From Hydractinia symbiolongicarpus (Eukaryota > Cnidaria > Hydrozoa > Anthoathecata > Hydractiniidae): a stretch of DNA of 64,000 bases. The notes beneath the pieces are model-generated. The model had not been told where the DNA came from. It made no database searches and saw only the letters and a list, made by a program, of their open reading frames with translations. A program made the translations under genes and the position numbers. This document shows, one piece after another, positions 51,401 to 64,000 of the stretch (position 1 is the stretch's first letter; every line of letters begins with the position of its first letter). The stretch spans positions 18,673,001-18,737,000 of the forward strand of contig NC_079885.1 in assembly GCF_029227915.1 (NCBI RefSeq), written 5' to 3'.

Positions 51401-54400
51401 ACATACGAGCTAATCAAAATCGGCTCGAGGAAAGAAATAAAGTTCAGAGACAACCAAAGGAGTCGAACTGCAGTAGAAACAAACTAGATGTAACGCAAGC
51501 CACTAGTACGACGTATTGCCTACAGGGACCACACTCTCCGAGACAGCGAACGCAACTTCCTAGTGATTCACGCGAACGCACTCAACTAGGTGATGTAGAT
51601 CAGAAAGGTGAAAGTCCTTGTGTCAAGTCTACACCTCACGATGCAGCACCTTTTAAGCGTCCTCTACGAACGGACACACTGGCAAGCGGCACACCACAAG
51701 CAAAGGTTAAGTCGGCTCGAAGGCACAACAGGTCGCGCCGACTTACGACAACTCTGGGCTTTCTTTAGTTCACGCACAAATCTTTCGCCTTTTACTAAAG
51801 ATTTCCGTGGAGAAGGCCAAAACGATGAGTATATAGACGATTTTTCTACTGTCTCGCTTCGGCGGGACGATCACTAGTCTAAATGAAAAAACGTGCAGGA
51901 GGCCATACGCGGGCCTATCTCTCATCTCGCTCACAGAGACTTGGTAAGCACGGTCCACCCAATGGCTTTCCAAATGCGAAGAGTGAAGGCCGCAGACGGC
52001 AGGGGTTGAGCCAAGGGCCTTTCGGCCGTATCCCGCTCACAAGTTTTTTTTTTTTTTTAGCAGAATAATACATACGAGCTAATCAAAATCGGCTCGAGGA
52101 AAGAAATAAAGTTCAGAGACAACCAAAGGAGTCGAACTGCAGTAGAAACAAACGAGATGTAACGCAAGCCACTAGTACGACGTATTGCCTACAGGGACCA
52201 CACTCTCCGAGACAGCGAACGCAACTTCCTAGTGATTCACGCGAACGCACTCAACTAGGTGATGTAGATCAGAAAGGTGAAAGTCCTTGTGTCAAGTCTA
52301 CACCTCACGATGCAGCACCTTTTAAGCGTCCTCTACGAACGGACACACTGGCAAGCGGCACACCACAAGCAAAGGTTAAGTCGGCTCGAAGGCACAACAG
52401 GTCGCGCCGACTTACGACAACTCTGGGCTTTCTTCAGTTCACGCACAAATCTTTCGCCTTTTACTAAAGATTTCCGTGGAGAAGGCCAAAACGATGAGTA
52501 TATAGACGATTTTTCTACTGTCTCGCTTCGGCGGGACGATCACTAGTCTAAATTAAAAAAACGTGCAGGAGGCCATACGCGGGCCTATCTCTCATCTCGC
52601 TCACAGAGACTTGGTAAGCACGGTCGACCCAATGGCTTTCCAAATGCGAAGAGTGAAGGCCGCAGACGGCAGGGGTTGAGCCAAGGGCCTTTCGGCCGTA
52701 TCCCGCTCACAAGTTTTTTTTTTTTTTAGCAGAATAATACATACGAGCTAATCAAAATCGGCTCGAGGAAAGAAATAAAGTTCAGAGACAACCAAAGGAG
52801 TCGAACTGCAGTAGAAACAAACTAGATGTAACGCAAGCCACTAGTACGACGTATTGCCTACAGGGACCACACTCTCCGAGACAGCGAACGCAACTTCCTA
52901 GTGATTCACGCGAACGCACTCAACTAGGTGATGTAGATCAGAAAGGTGAAAGTCCTTGTGTCAAGTCTACACCTCACGATGCAGCACCTTTTAAGCGTCC
53001 TCTACGAACGGACACACTGGCAAGCGGCACACCACAAGCAAAGGTTAAGTCGGCTCGAAGGCACAACAGGTCGCGCCGACTTACGACAACTCTGGGCTTT
53101 CTTCAGTTCACGCACAAATCTTTCGCCTTTTACTAAAGATTTCCGTGGAGAAGGCCAAAACGATGAGTATATAGACGATTTTTCTACTGTCTCGCTTCGG
53201 CGGGACGATCACTAGTCTAAATGAAAAAACGTGCAGGAGGCCATACGCGGGCCTATCTCTCATCTCGCTCACAGAGACTTGGTAAGCACGGTCGACCCAA
53301 TGGCTTTCCAAATGCGAAGAGTGAAGGCCGCAGACGGCAGGAGTTGAGCCAAGGGCCTTTCGGCCGTATCCCGCTCACAAGTTTTTTTTTTTTTTTTAGC
53401 AGAATAATACATACGAGCTAATCAAAATCGGCTCGAGGAAAGAAATAAAGTTCAGAGACAACCAAAGGAGTCGAACTGCAGTAGAAACAAACTAGATGTA
53501 ACGCAAGCCACTAGTACGACGTATTGCCTACAGGGACCACACTCTCCGAGACAGCGAACGCAACTTCCTAGTGATTCACGCGAACGCACTCAACTAGGTG
53601 ATGTAGATCAGAAAGGTGAAAGTCCTTGTGTCAAGTCTACACCTCACGATGCAGCACCTTTTAAGCGTCCTCTACGAACGGACACACTGGCAAGCGGCAC
53701 ACCACAAGCAAAGGTTAAGTCGGCTCGAAGGCACAAAAGGTCGCGCCGACTTACGACAACTCTGGGCTTTCTTCAGTTCACGCACAAATCTTTCGCCTTT
53801 TACTAAAGATTTCCGTGGAGAAGGCCAAAACGATGAGTATATAGACGATTTTTCTACTGTCTCGCTTCGGCGGGACGATCACTAGTCTAAATGAAAAAAC
53901 GTGCAGGAGGCCATACGCGGGCCTATCTCTCATCTCGCTCACAGAGACTTGGTAAGCACGGTCCACTCAATGGCTTTCCAAATGCGAAGAGTGAAGGCCG
54001 CAGACGGCAGGGGTTGAGCCAAGGGCCTTTCGGCCGTATCCCGCTCACAAGTTTTTTTTTTTTTTTAGCAGAATAATACATACGAGCTAATCAAAATCGG
54101 CTCGAGGAAAGAAATAAAGTTCAGAGACAACCAAAGGAGTCGAACTGCAGTAGAAACAAACTAGATGTAACGCAAGCCACTAGTACGACGTATTGCCTAC
54201 AGGGACCACACTCTCCGAGACAGCGAACGCAACTTCCTAGTGATTCACGCGAACGCACTCAACTAGGTGATGTAGATCAGAAAGGTGAAAGTCCTTGTGT
54301 CAAGTCTACACCTCACGATGCAGCACCTTTTAAGCGTCCTCTACGAACGGACACACTGGCAAGCGGCACACCACAAGCAAAGGTTAAGTCGGCTCGAAGG

Positions 54401-57200
54401 CACAACAGGTCGCGCCGACTTACGACAACTCTGGGCTTTCTTCAGTTCACGCACAAATCTTTCGCCTTTTACTAAAGATTTCCGTGGAGAAGGCCAAAAC
54501 GATGAGTATATAGACGATTTTTCTACTGTCTCGCTTCGGCGGGACGATCACTAGTCTAAATGAAAAAACGTGCAGGAGGCCATACGCGGGCCTATCTCTC
54601 ATCTCGCTCACAGAGACTTGGTAAGCACGGTCCACCCAATGGCTTTCCAAATGCGAAGAGTGAAGGCCGCAGACGGCAGGGATTGAGCCAAGGGCCTTTC
54701 GGCCGTATCCCGCTCACAAGTTTTTTTTTTTTTTTAGCAGAATAATACATACGAGCTAATCAAAATCGGCTCGAGGAAAGAAATAAAGTTCAGAGACAAC
54801 CAAAGGAGTCGAACTGCAGTAGAAACAAACTAGATGTAACGCAAGCCACTAGTACGACGTATTGCCTACAGGGACCACACTCTCCGAGACAGCGAACGCA
54901 ACTTCCTAGTGATTCACGCGAACGCACTCAACTAGGTGATGTAGATCAGAAAGGTGAAAGTCCTTGTGTCAAGTCTACACCTCACGATGCAGCACCATTT
55001 AAGCGTCCTGTACGAACGGACACACTGGCAAGCGGCACACCACAAGCAAAGGTTAAGTCGGCTTGAAGGCACAAAAGGTCGCGCCGACTTACGACAACTC
55101 TGGGCTTTCTTCAGTTCACGCACAAATCTTTCGCCTTTTACTAAAGATTTCCGTGGAGAAGGCCAAAACGATGAGTATATAGACGATTTTTCTACTGTCT
55201 CGCTTCGGCGGGACGATCACTAGTCTAAATGAAAAAACGTGCAGGAGGCCATACGCGGGCCTATCTCTCCTCTCGCTCACAGAGACTTGGTAAGCACGGT
55301 CCACTCAATGGCTTTCCAAATGCGAAGAGTGAAGGCCGCAGACGGCAGGGGTTGAGCCAAGGGCCTTTCGGCCGTATCCCGCTCACAAGTTTTTTTTTTT
55401 TTTTAGCAGAATAATACATACGAGCTAATCAAAATCGGCTCGAGGAAAGAAATAAAGTTCAGAGACAACCAAAGGAGTCGAACTGCAGTAGAAACAAACT
55501 GGATGTAACGCAAGCCACTAGTACGACGTATTGCCTACAGGGACCACACTCTCCGAGACAGCGAACGCAACTTCCTAGTGATTCACGCGAACGCACTCAA
55601 CTAGGTGATGTAGATCAGAAAGGTGAAAGTCCTTGTGTCAAGTCTACACCTCACGATGCAGCACCTTTTAAGCGTCCTCTACGAACGGACACACTGGCAA
55701 GCGGCACACCACAAGCAAAGGTTAAGTCGGCTCGAAGGCACAACAGGTCGCGCCGACTTACGACAACTCTGGGCTTTCTTCAGTTCACGCACAAATCTTT
55801 CGCCTTTTACTAAAGATTTCCGTGGAGAAGGCCAAAACGATGAGTATATAGACGATTTTTCTACTGTCTCGCTTCGGCGGGACGATCACTACTCTAAATG
55901 AAAAAACGTGCAGGAGGCCATACGCGGGCCTATCTCTCATCTCGCTCACAGAGACTTGGTAAGCACGGTCCACCCAATGGCTTTCCAATTGCGAAGAGTG
56001 AAGGCCGCAGACGGCAGGGGTTGAGCCAAGGGCCTTTCGGCCGTATCCCGCTCACAAGTTTTTTTTTTTTTTTAGCAGAATAATACATACGAGCTAATCA
56101 AAATCGGCTCGAGGAAAGAAATAAAGTTCAGAGACAACCAAAGGAGTCGAACTGCAGTAGAAACAAACTAGATGTAACGCAAGCCACTAGTACGACGTAT
56201 TGCCTACAGGGACCACACTCTCCGAGACAGCGAACGCAACTTCCTAGTGATTCACGCGAACGCACTCAACTAGGTGATGTAGATCAGAAAGGTGAAAGTC
56301 CTTGTGTCAAGTCTACACCTCACGATGCAGCACCTTTTAAGCGTCCTCTACGTACGGACACACTGGCAAGCGGCACACCACAAGCAAAGGTTAAGTCGGC
56401 TCGAAGGCACAACAGGTCGCGCCGACTTACGACAACTCTGGGCTTTCTTCAGTTCACGCACAAATCTTTCGCCTTTTACTAAAGATTTCCGTGGAGAAGG
56501 CCAAAACGATGAGTATATAGACGATTTTTCTACTGTCTCGCTTCGGCGGGACGATCACTAGTCTAAATGAAAAAACGTGCAGGAGGCCATACGCGGGCCT
56601 ATCTCTCATCTCGCTCACAGAGACTTGGTAAGCACGGTCGACCCAATGGCTTTCCAAATGCGAAGAGTGAAGGCCGCAGACGGCAGGGGTTGAGCCAAGG
56701 GCCTTTCGGCCGTATCCCGCTCACAAGTTTTTTTTTTTTTTTAGCAGAATAATACATACGAGCTAATCAAAATCGGCTCGAGGAAAGAAATAAAGTTCAG
56801 AGACAACCAAAGGAGTCGAACTGCAGTAGAAACAAACTAGATGTAACGCAAGCCACTAGTACGACGTATTGCCTACAGGGACCACACTCTCCGAGACAGC
56901 GAACGCAACTTCCTAGTGATTCACGCGAACGCACTCAACTAGGTGATGTAGATCAGAAAGGTGAAAGTCCTTGTGTCAAGTCTACACCTCACGATGCAGC
57001 ACCTTTTAAGCGTCCTCTACGAACGGACACACTGGCAAGCGGCACACCACAAGCAAAGGTTAAGTCGGCTCGAAGGCACAACAGGTCGCGCCGACTTACG
57101 ACAACTCTGGGCTTTCTTCAGTTCACGCACAAATCTTTCGCCTTTTACTAAAGATTTCCGTGGAGAAGGCCAAAACGATGAGTATATAGACGATTTTTCT
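51390..57200 (+). repeat. Mixed dimeric block, units 78-86
   Basis: Units 78, 82 and 84 share CCACCCAATGG, units 79, 80 and 85 share the related CGACCCAATGG, and units 81 and 83 share CACAAAAGGTCG with ordinary CACTCAATGG. Offsets between like units are mostly 1,338 bp, showing a two-unit period disturbed by exchange. Confidence 0.75.
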
Positions 57201-57399
57201 ACTGTCTCGCTTCGGCGGGACGATCACTAGTCTAAATGAAAAAACGTGCAGGAGGCCATACTCGGGCCTATCTCTCATCTCGCTCACAGAGACTTGGTAA
57301 GCACGGTCCACTCAATGGCTTTCCAAATGCGAAGAGTGAAGGCCGCAGACGGCAGGGGTTGAGCCAAGGGCCTTTCGGCCGTATCCCGCTCACAAGTTT

Positions 57400-60300
57400 T
57401 TTTTTTTTTTTAGCAGAATAATACATACGAGCTAATCAAAATCGGCTCGAGGAAAGAAATAAAGTTCAGAGACAACCAAAGGAGTCGAACTGCAGTAGAA
57501 ACAAACTAGATGTAACGCAAGCCACTAGTACGACGTATTGCCTACAGGGACCACACTCTCCGAGACAGCGAACGCAACTTCCTAGTGATTCACGCGAACG
57601 CACTCAACTAGGTGATGTAGATCAGAAAGGTGAAAGTCCTTGTGTCAAGTCTACACCTCACGATGCAGCACCTTTTAAGCGTCCTCTACGAACAGACACA
57701 CTGGCAAGCGGCACACCACAAGCAAAGGTTAAGTCGGCTCGAAGGCACAACAGGTCGCGCCCACTTACGACAACTCTGGGCATTCTTCAGTTCACGCACA
57801 AATCTTTCGCCTTTTACTAAAGATTTCCGTGGAGAAGTCCAAAACGATGAGTATATAGACGATTTTTCTACTGTCTCGCTTCGGCGGGACGATCACTAGT
57901 CTAAATGAAAAAACGTGCAGGAGGCCATACGCGGGCCTATCTCTCATCTCGCTCACAGAGACTTGGTAAGCACGGTCCACTCAATGGCTTTCCAAATGCG
58001 AAGAGTGAAGGCCGCAGACGGCAGGGGTTGAGCCAAGGGCCTTTCGGCCGTATCCCGCTCACAAGTTTTTTTTTTTTTTAGCAGAATAATACATACGAGC
58101 TAATCAAAATCGGCTCGAGGAAAGAAATAAAGTTCAGAGACAACCAAAGGAGTCGAACTGCAGTAGAAACAAACTAGATGTAACGCAAGCCACTAGTACG
58201 ACGTATTGCCTACAGGGACCACACTCTCCGAGACAGCGAACGCAACTTCCTAGTGATTCACGCGAACGCACTCAACTAGGTGATGTAGATCAGAAAGGTG
58301 AAAGTCCTTGTGTCAAGTCTACACCTCACGATGCAGCACCTTTTAAGCGTCCTCTACGAACGGACACACTGGCAAGCGGCACACCACAAGCAAAGGTTAA
58401 GTCGGCTCGAAGGCACAACAGGTCGCGCCGACTTACGACAACTCTGGGCTTTCTTCAGTTCACGCACAAATCTTTCGCCTTTTACTAAAGATTTCCGTGG
58501 AGAAGGCCAAAACGATGAGTATATAGACGATTTTTCTACTGTCTCGCTTCGGCGGGACGATCACTAGTCTAAATGAAAAAACGTGCAGGAGGCCATACGC
58601 GGGCCTATCTCTCATCTCGCTCACAGAGACTTGGTAAGCACGGTCCACTCAATGGCTTTCCAAATGCGAAGAGTGAAGGCCGCAGACGGCAGGGGTTGAG
58701 CCAAGGGCCTTTCGGCCGTATCCCGCTCACAAGTTTTTTTTTTTTTTAGCAGAATAATACATACGAGCTAATCAAAATCGGCTCGAGGAAAGAAATAAAG
58801 TTCAGAGACAACCAAAGGAGTCGAACTGCAGTAGAAACAAACTAGATGTAACGCAAGCCACTAGTACGACGTATTGCCTACAGGGACCACACTCTCCGAG
58901 ACAGCGAACGCAACTTCCTAGTGATTCACGCGAACGCACTCAACTAGGTGATGTAGATCAGAAAGGTGAAAGTCCTTGTGTCAAGTCTACACCTCACGAT
59001 GCAGCACCTTTTAAGCGTCCTCTACGAACGGACACACTGGCAAGCGGCACACCACAAGCAAAGGTTAAGTCGGCTCGAAGGCACAACAGGTCGCGCCGAC
59101 TTACGACAACTCTGGGCTTTCTTCAGTTCACGCACAAATCTTTCGCCTTTTACTAAAGATTTCCGTGGAGAAGGCCAAAACGATGAGTATATAGACGATT
59201 TTTCTACTGTCTCGCTTCGGCGGGACGATCACTAGTCTAAATGAAAAAACGTGCAGGAGGCCATACGCGGGCCTATCTCTCATCTCGCTCACAGAGACTT
59301 GGTAAGCACGGTCCACTCAATGGCTTTCCAAATGCGAAGAGTGAAGGCCGCAGACGGCAGGGGTTGAGCCAAGGGCCTTTCGGCCGTATCCCGCTCACAA
59401 GTTTTTTTTTTTTTTAGCAGAATAATACATACGAGCTAATCAAAATCGGCTCGAGGAAAGAAATAAAGTTCAGAGACAACCAAAGGAGTCGAACTGCAGT
59501 AGAAACAAACTAGATGTAACGCAAGCCACTAGTACGACGTATTGCCTACAGGGACCACACTCTCCGAGACAGCGAACGCAACTTCCTAGTGATTCACGCG
59601 AACGCACTCAACTAGGTGATGTAGATCAGAAAGGTGAAAGTCCTTGTGTCAAGTCTACACCTCACGATGCAGCACCTTTTAAGCGTCCTCTACGAACGGA
59701 CACACTGGCAAGCGGCACACCACAAGCAAAGGTTAAGTCGGCTCGAAGGCACAACAGGTCGCGCCGACTTACGACAACTCTGGGCTTTCTTCAGTTCACG
59801 CACAAATCTTTCGCCTTTTACTAAAGATTTCCGTGGAGAAGGCCAAAACGATGAGTATATAGACGATTTTTCTACTGTCTCGCTTCGGCGGGACGATCAC
59901 TAGTCTAAATGAAAAAACGTGCAGGAGGCCATACGCGGGCCTATCTCTCATCTCGCTCACAGAGACTTGGTAAGCACGGTCCACTCAATGGCTTTCCAAA
60001 TGCGAAGAGTGAAGGCCGCAGACGGCAGGGGTTGAGCCAAGAGCCTTTCGGCCGTATCCCGCTCACAAGTTTTTTTTTTTTTTTAGCAGAATAATACATA
60101 CGAGCTAATCAAAATCGGCTCGAGGAAAGAAATAAAGTTCAGAGACAACCAAAGGAGTCGAACTGCAGTAGAAACAAACTAGATGTAACGCAAGCCACTA
60201 GTACGACGTATTGCCTACAGGGACCACACTCTCCGAGACAGCGAACGCAACTTCCTAGTGATTCACGCGAACGCACTCAACTAGGTGATGTAGATCAGAA

Positions 60301-63100
60301 AGGTGAAAGTCCTTGTGTCAAGTCTACACCTCACGATGCAGCACCTTTTAAGCGTCCTCTACGAACGGACACACTGGCAAGCGGCACACCACAAGCAAAG
60401 GTTAAGTCGGCTCGAAGGCACAACAGGTCGCGCCGACTTACGACAACTCTGGGCTTTCTTCAGTTCACGCACAAATCTTTCGCCTTTTACTAAAGATTTC
60501 CGTGGAGAAGGCCAAAACGATGAGTATATAGACGATTTTTCTACTGTCTCGCTTCGGCGGGACGATCACTAGTCTAAATGAAAAAACGTGCAGGAGGCCA
60601 TACGCAGGCCTATCTCTCATCTCGCTCACAGAGACTTGGTAAGCACGGTCCACTCAATGGCTTTCCAAATGCGAAGAGTGAAGGCCGCAGACGGCAGGGG
60701 TTGAGCCAAGGGCCTTTCGGCCGTATCCCGCTCACAAGTTTTTTTTTTTTTTTAGCAGAATAATACATACGAGCTAATCAAAATCGGCTCGAGGAAAGAA
60801 ATAAAGTTCAGAGACAACCAAAGGAGTCGAACTGCAGTAGAAACAAACTAGATGTAACGCAAGCCACTAGTACGACGTATTGCCTACAGGGACCACACTC
60901 TCCGAGACAGCGAACGCAACTTCCTAGTGATTCACGCGAACGCACTGAACTAGGTGATGTAGATCAGAAAGGTGAAAGTCCTTGTGTCAAGTCTACACCT
61001 CACGATGCAGCACCTTTTAAGCGTCCTCTACGAACGGACACACTGGCAAGCGGCACACCACAAGCAAAGGTTAAGTAGGCTCGAAGGCACAACAGGTCGC
61101 GCCGACTTACGACAACTCTGGGCTTTCTTCAGTTCACGCACAAATCTTTCGCCTTTTACTAAAGATTTCCGTGGAGAAGGCCAAAACGATGAGTATATAG
61201 ACGATTTTTCTACTGTCTCGCTTCGGCGGGACGATCACTAGTCTAAATGAAAAAACGTGCAGGAGGCCATACGCGGGCCTATCTCTCATCTCGCTCACAG
61301 AGACTTGGTAAGCACGGTCCACTCAATGGCTTTCCAAATGCGAAGAGTGAAGGCCGCAGACGGCAGGGGTTGAGCCAAGGGCCTTTCGGCCGTATCCCGC
61401 TCACAAGTTTTTTTTTTTTTTAGCAGAATAATACATACGAGCTAATCAAAATCGGCTCGAGGAAATAAATAAAGTTCAGAGACAACCAAAGGAGTCGAGC
61501 TGCAGTAGAAACAAACTAGATGTAACGCAAGCCACTAGTACGACGTATTGCCTACAGGGACCACACTCTCCGAGACAGCGAACGCAACTTCCTAGTGATT
61601 CACGCGAACGCACTCAACTAGGTGATGTAGATCAGAAAGGTGAAAGTCCTTGTGTCAAGTCTACACCTCACGATGCAGCACCTTTTAAGCGTCCTCTACG
61701 AACAGACACAATGGCAAGCGGCACACCACAAGCAAAGGTTAAGTCGGCTCGAAGGCACAACAGGTCGCGCCCACTTACGACAACTCTGGGCTTTCTTCAG
61801 TTCACGCACAAATCTTTCGCCTTTTACTAAAGATTTCCGTGGAGAAGTCCAAAACGATGAGTATATAGACGATTTTTCTACTGTCTCGCTTCGGCGGGAC
61901 GATCACTAGTCTAAATGAAAAAACGTGCAGGAGGCCATACGCGGGCCTATCTCTCATCTCGCTCACAGAGACTTGGTAAGCACGGTCCACTCAATGGCTT
62001 TCCAAATGCGAAGAGTGAAGGCCGCAGACGGCAGGGGTTGAGCCAAGGGCCTTTCGGCCGTATCCCGCTCACAAGTTTTTTTTTTTTTTAGCAGAATAAT
62101 ACATACGAGCTAATCAAAATCGGCTCGAGGAAAGAAATAAAGTTCAGAGACAACCAAAGGAGTCGAACTGCAGTAGAAACAAACTAGATGTAACGCAAGC
62201 CACTAGTACGACGTATTGCCTACAGGGACCACACTCTCCGAGACAGCGAACGCAACTTCCTAGTGATTCACGCGAACGCACTCAACTAGGTGATGTAGAT
62301 CAGAAAGGTGAAAGTCCTTGTGTCAAGTCTACACCTCACGATGCAGCACCTTTTAAGCGTCCTCTACGAACGGACACACTGGCAAGCGGCACACCACAAG
62401 CAAAGGTTAAGTCGGCTCGAAGGCACAACAGGTCGCGCCGACTTACGACAACTCTGGGCTTTCTTCAGTTCACGCACAAATCTTTCGCCTTTTACTAAAG
62501 ATTTCCGTGGAGAAGGCCAAAACGATGAGTATATAGACGATTTTTCTACTGTCTCGCTTCGGCGGGACGATCACTAGTCTAAATGAAAAAACGTGCAGGA
62601 GGCCATACGCGGGCCTATCTCTCATCTCGCTCACAGAGACTTGGTAAGCACGGTCCACTCAATGGCTTTCCAAATGCGAAGAGTGAAGGCCGCAGACGGC
62701 AGGGGTTGAGCCAAGAGCCTTTCGGCCGTATCCCGCTCACAAGTTTTTTTTTTTTTTTAGCAGAATAATACATACGAGCTAATCAAAATCGGCTCGAGGA
62801 AAGAAATAAAGTTCAGAGACAACCAAAGGAGTCGAACTGCAGTAGAAACAAACTAGATGTAACGCAAGCCACTAGTACGACGTATTGCCTACAGGGACCA
62901 CACTCTCCGAGACAGCGAACGCAACTTCCTAGTGATTCACGCGAACGCACTCAACTAGGTGATGTAGATCAGAAAGGTGAAAGTCCTTGTGTCAAGTCTA
63001 CACCTCACGATGCAGCACCTTTTAAGCGTCCTCTACGAACGGACACACTGGCAAGCGGCACACCACAAGCAAAGGTTAAGTCGGCTCGAAGGCACAACAG
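57400..63100 (+). repeat. Multi-unit duplication with a two-unit length difference, units 87-94
   Basis: Unit 87 (anchor 57630) and unit 93 (61640) share GAACAGACAC, CGCCCACTT and GAGAAGTCC at an offset of six units. Unit 90 (59634) and unit 94 (62308) share CAAGAGCC at an offset of four units. The copies therefore differ by two units, which fits duplication followed or accompanied by unequal exchange. Unit 87 also has GGGCATTC where unit 93 has GGGCTTTC. Confidence 0.65.
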
Positions 63101-63547
63101 GTCGCGCCGACTTACGACAACTCTGGGCTTTCTTCAGTTCACGCACAAATCTTTCGCCTTTTACTAAAGATTTCCGTGGAGAAGGCCAAAACGATGAGTA
63201 TATAGACGATTTTTCTACTGTCTCGCTTCGGCGGGACGATCACTAGTCTAAATGAAAAAACGTGCAGGAGGCCATACGCGGGCCTATCTCTCATCTCGCT
63301 CACAGAGACTTGGTAAGCACGGTCCACTCAATGGCTTTCCAAATGCGAAGAGTGAAGGCCGCAGACGGCAGGGGTTGAGCCAAGGGCCTTTCGGCCGTAT
63401 CCCGCTCACAAGTTTTTTTTTTTTTAGCAGAATAATACATACGAGCTAATCAAAATCGGCTCGAGGAAAGAAATAAAGTTCAGAGACAACCAAAGGAGTC
63501 GAACTGCAGTAGAAACAAACTAGATGTAACGCAAGCCACTAGTACGA

Positions 63548-64000
63548 CGTATTGCCTACAGGGACCACACTCTCCGAGACAGCGAACGCAACTTCCTAGT
63601 GATTCACGCGAACGCACTCAACTAGGTGATGTAGATCAGAAAGGTGAAAGTCCTTGTGTCAAGTCTACACCTCACGATGCAGCACCTTTTAAGCGTCCTC
63701 TACGAACGGACACACTGGCAAGCGGCACACCACAAGCAAAGGTTAAGTCGGCTCGAAGGCACAACAGGTCGCGCCGACTTACGACAACTCTGGGCTTTCT
63801 TCAGTTCACGCACAAATCTTTCGCCTTTTACTAAAGATTTCCGTGGAGAAGGCCAAAACGATGAGTATATAGACGATTTTTCTACTGTCTCGCTTCGGCG
63901 GGACGATCACTAGTCTAAATGAAAAAACGTGCAGGAGGCCATACGCGGGCCTATCTCTCATCTCGCTCACAGAGACTTGGTAAGCACGGTCCACTCAATG
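63548..64000 (+). ncRNA. Last RNase P/MRP-like core, cut by the window end (unit 96)
   Basis: This copy has the CR-I-like GAAAGTCC at 63646 and ACAGAGACTTGG near 63969, but the window stops inside the CR-V-like element after CAATG. It shows that the array continues past the right edge. The assignment carries the same uncertainty as unit 1. Confidence 0.45.

Larger units (their letters stand above)
1..64000 (+). repeat. Head-to-tail tandem array of about 96 units of ~668 bp filling the window
   Basis: The same unit recurs from the first to the last base with the same orientation and only scattered substitutions. Using the first base of the motif GTGAAAGTCC as anchor, copies lie at 232, 899, 1569, 2237, 2905, 3575, 4243, 4913, 5581, 6249, 6917, 7586, 8255, 8923, 9590, 10256, 10924, 11592, 12261, 12929, 13598, 14267, 14936, 15603, 16272, 16939, 17608, 18277, 18946, 19615, 20284, 20951, 21619, 22287, 22954, 23622, 24287, 24956, 25624, 26291, 26959, 27628, 28296, 28963, 29632, 30299, 30967, 31634, 32301, 32969, 33636, 34303, 34971, 35638, 36305, 36972, 37640, 38308, 38976, 39643, 40310, 40978, 41646, 42314, 42978, 43642, 44305, 44969, 45633, 46297, 46961, 47625, 48288, 48952, 49616, 50280, 50944, 51608, 52277, 52946, 53616, 54285, 54954, 55623, 56292, 56961, 57630, 58298, 58966, 59634, 60303, 60972, 61640, 62308, 62977 and 63644. 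A unit starts 218 bp before its anchor. I found no insertion, inversion or unique spacer. Unit numbers elsewhere follow this list. Confidence 0.98.

Noticed and set aside
1-64000. CRISPR array
   Set aside because: The repeats are about 668 bp and contiguous, without short repeats alternating with unique spacers, and no cas genes are present.

Overview
The whole 64 kb window is one head-to-tail tandem array. A unit of about 668 bp (663-670 bp) repeats roughly 96 times on one strand, with no unique sequence, no transposon and no conventional protein gene between copies. Both window edges fall inside the array: base 1 lies in a T-run and base 64000 in the last quarter of a unit, so the true array is longer. 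Array size, absence of ordinary genes, local higher-order repeats and Pol III-like signals point to a nuclear eukaryotic genome. I cannot place the species.

Each unit, read on the + strand, has the same layout (unit 1 coordinates). First comes a leader of about 120 bp with short TATA-like A/T motifs (14-135). Next is a GC-balanced, strongly self-complementary core of about 465 bp (136-602). A trailer of about 65 bp with two small hairpins follows (603-667), and the unit ends in an uninterrupted run of 9-16 T, a strong Pol III terminator candidate (668-680). Length differences between units come mostly from the T-run.

The core carries features expected of a eukaryotic RNase P or RNase MRP RNA. 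A CR-I-like element, GAAAGUCC (234-241), can pair with a CR-V-like element, CAAUGGCUUUC (584-594). The result is a 10-bp P4-like helix with an unpaired U where the universal P4 bulge lies. A CR-IV-like ACAGA box starts 35 nt before the end of GGCU, the same spacing as in human RNase P RNA as I remember it. P2-, P7-, P3- and P1-like pairings fall in the expected order. The candidate was found by reading, not by a covariance search. If correct, the window is a very large tandem array of genes, or of a satellite derived from them, for an RNA normally encoded once or a few times.

The array evolves by unequal exchange. There are several stretches of alternating two-unit (dimeric) repeats (5.4-9.2, 14-17, 20-24, 44-51 and 51-57 kb), a tandem duplication of about five units with a 3,338-bp offset (36.3-42.65 kb), and a domain of about 14 units with shortened T-runs (42.7-51.4 kb). 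The repeated 89-, 62- and 61-66-codon open frames are by-products of the repeat and are not annotated as genes.
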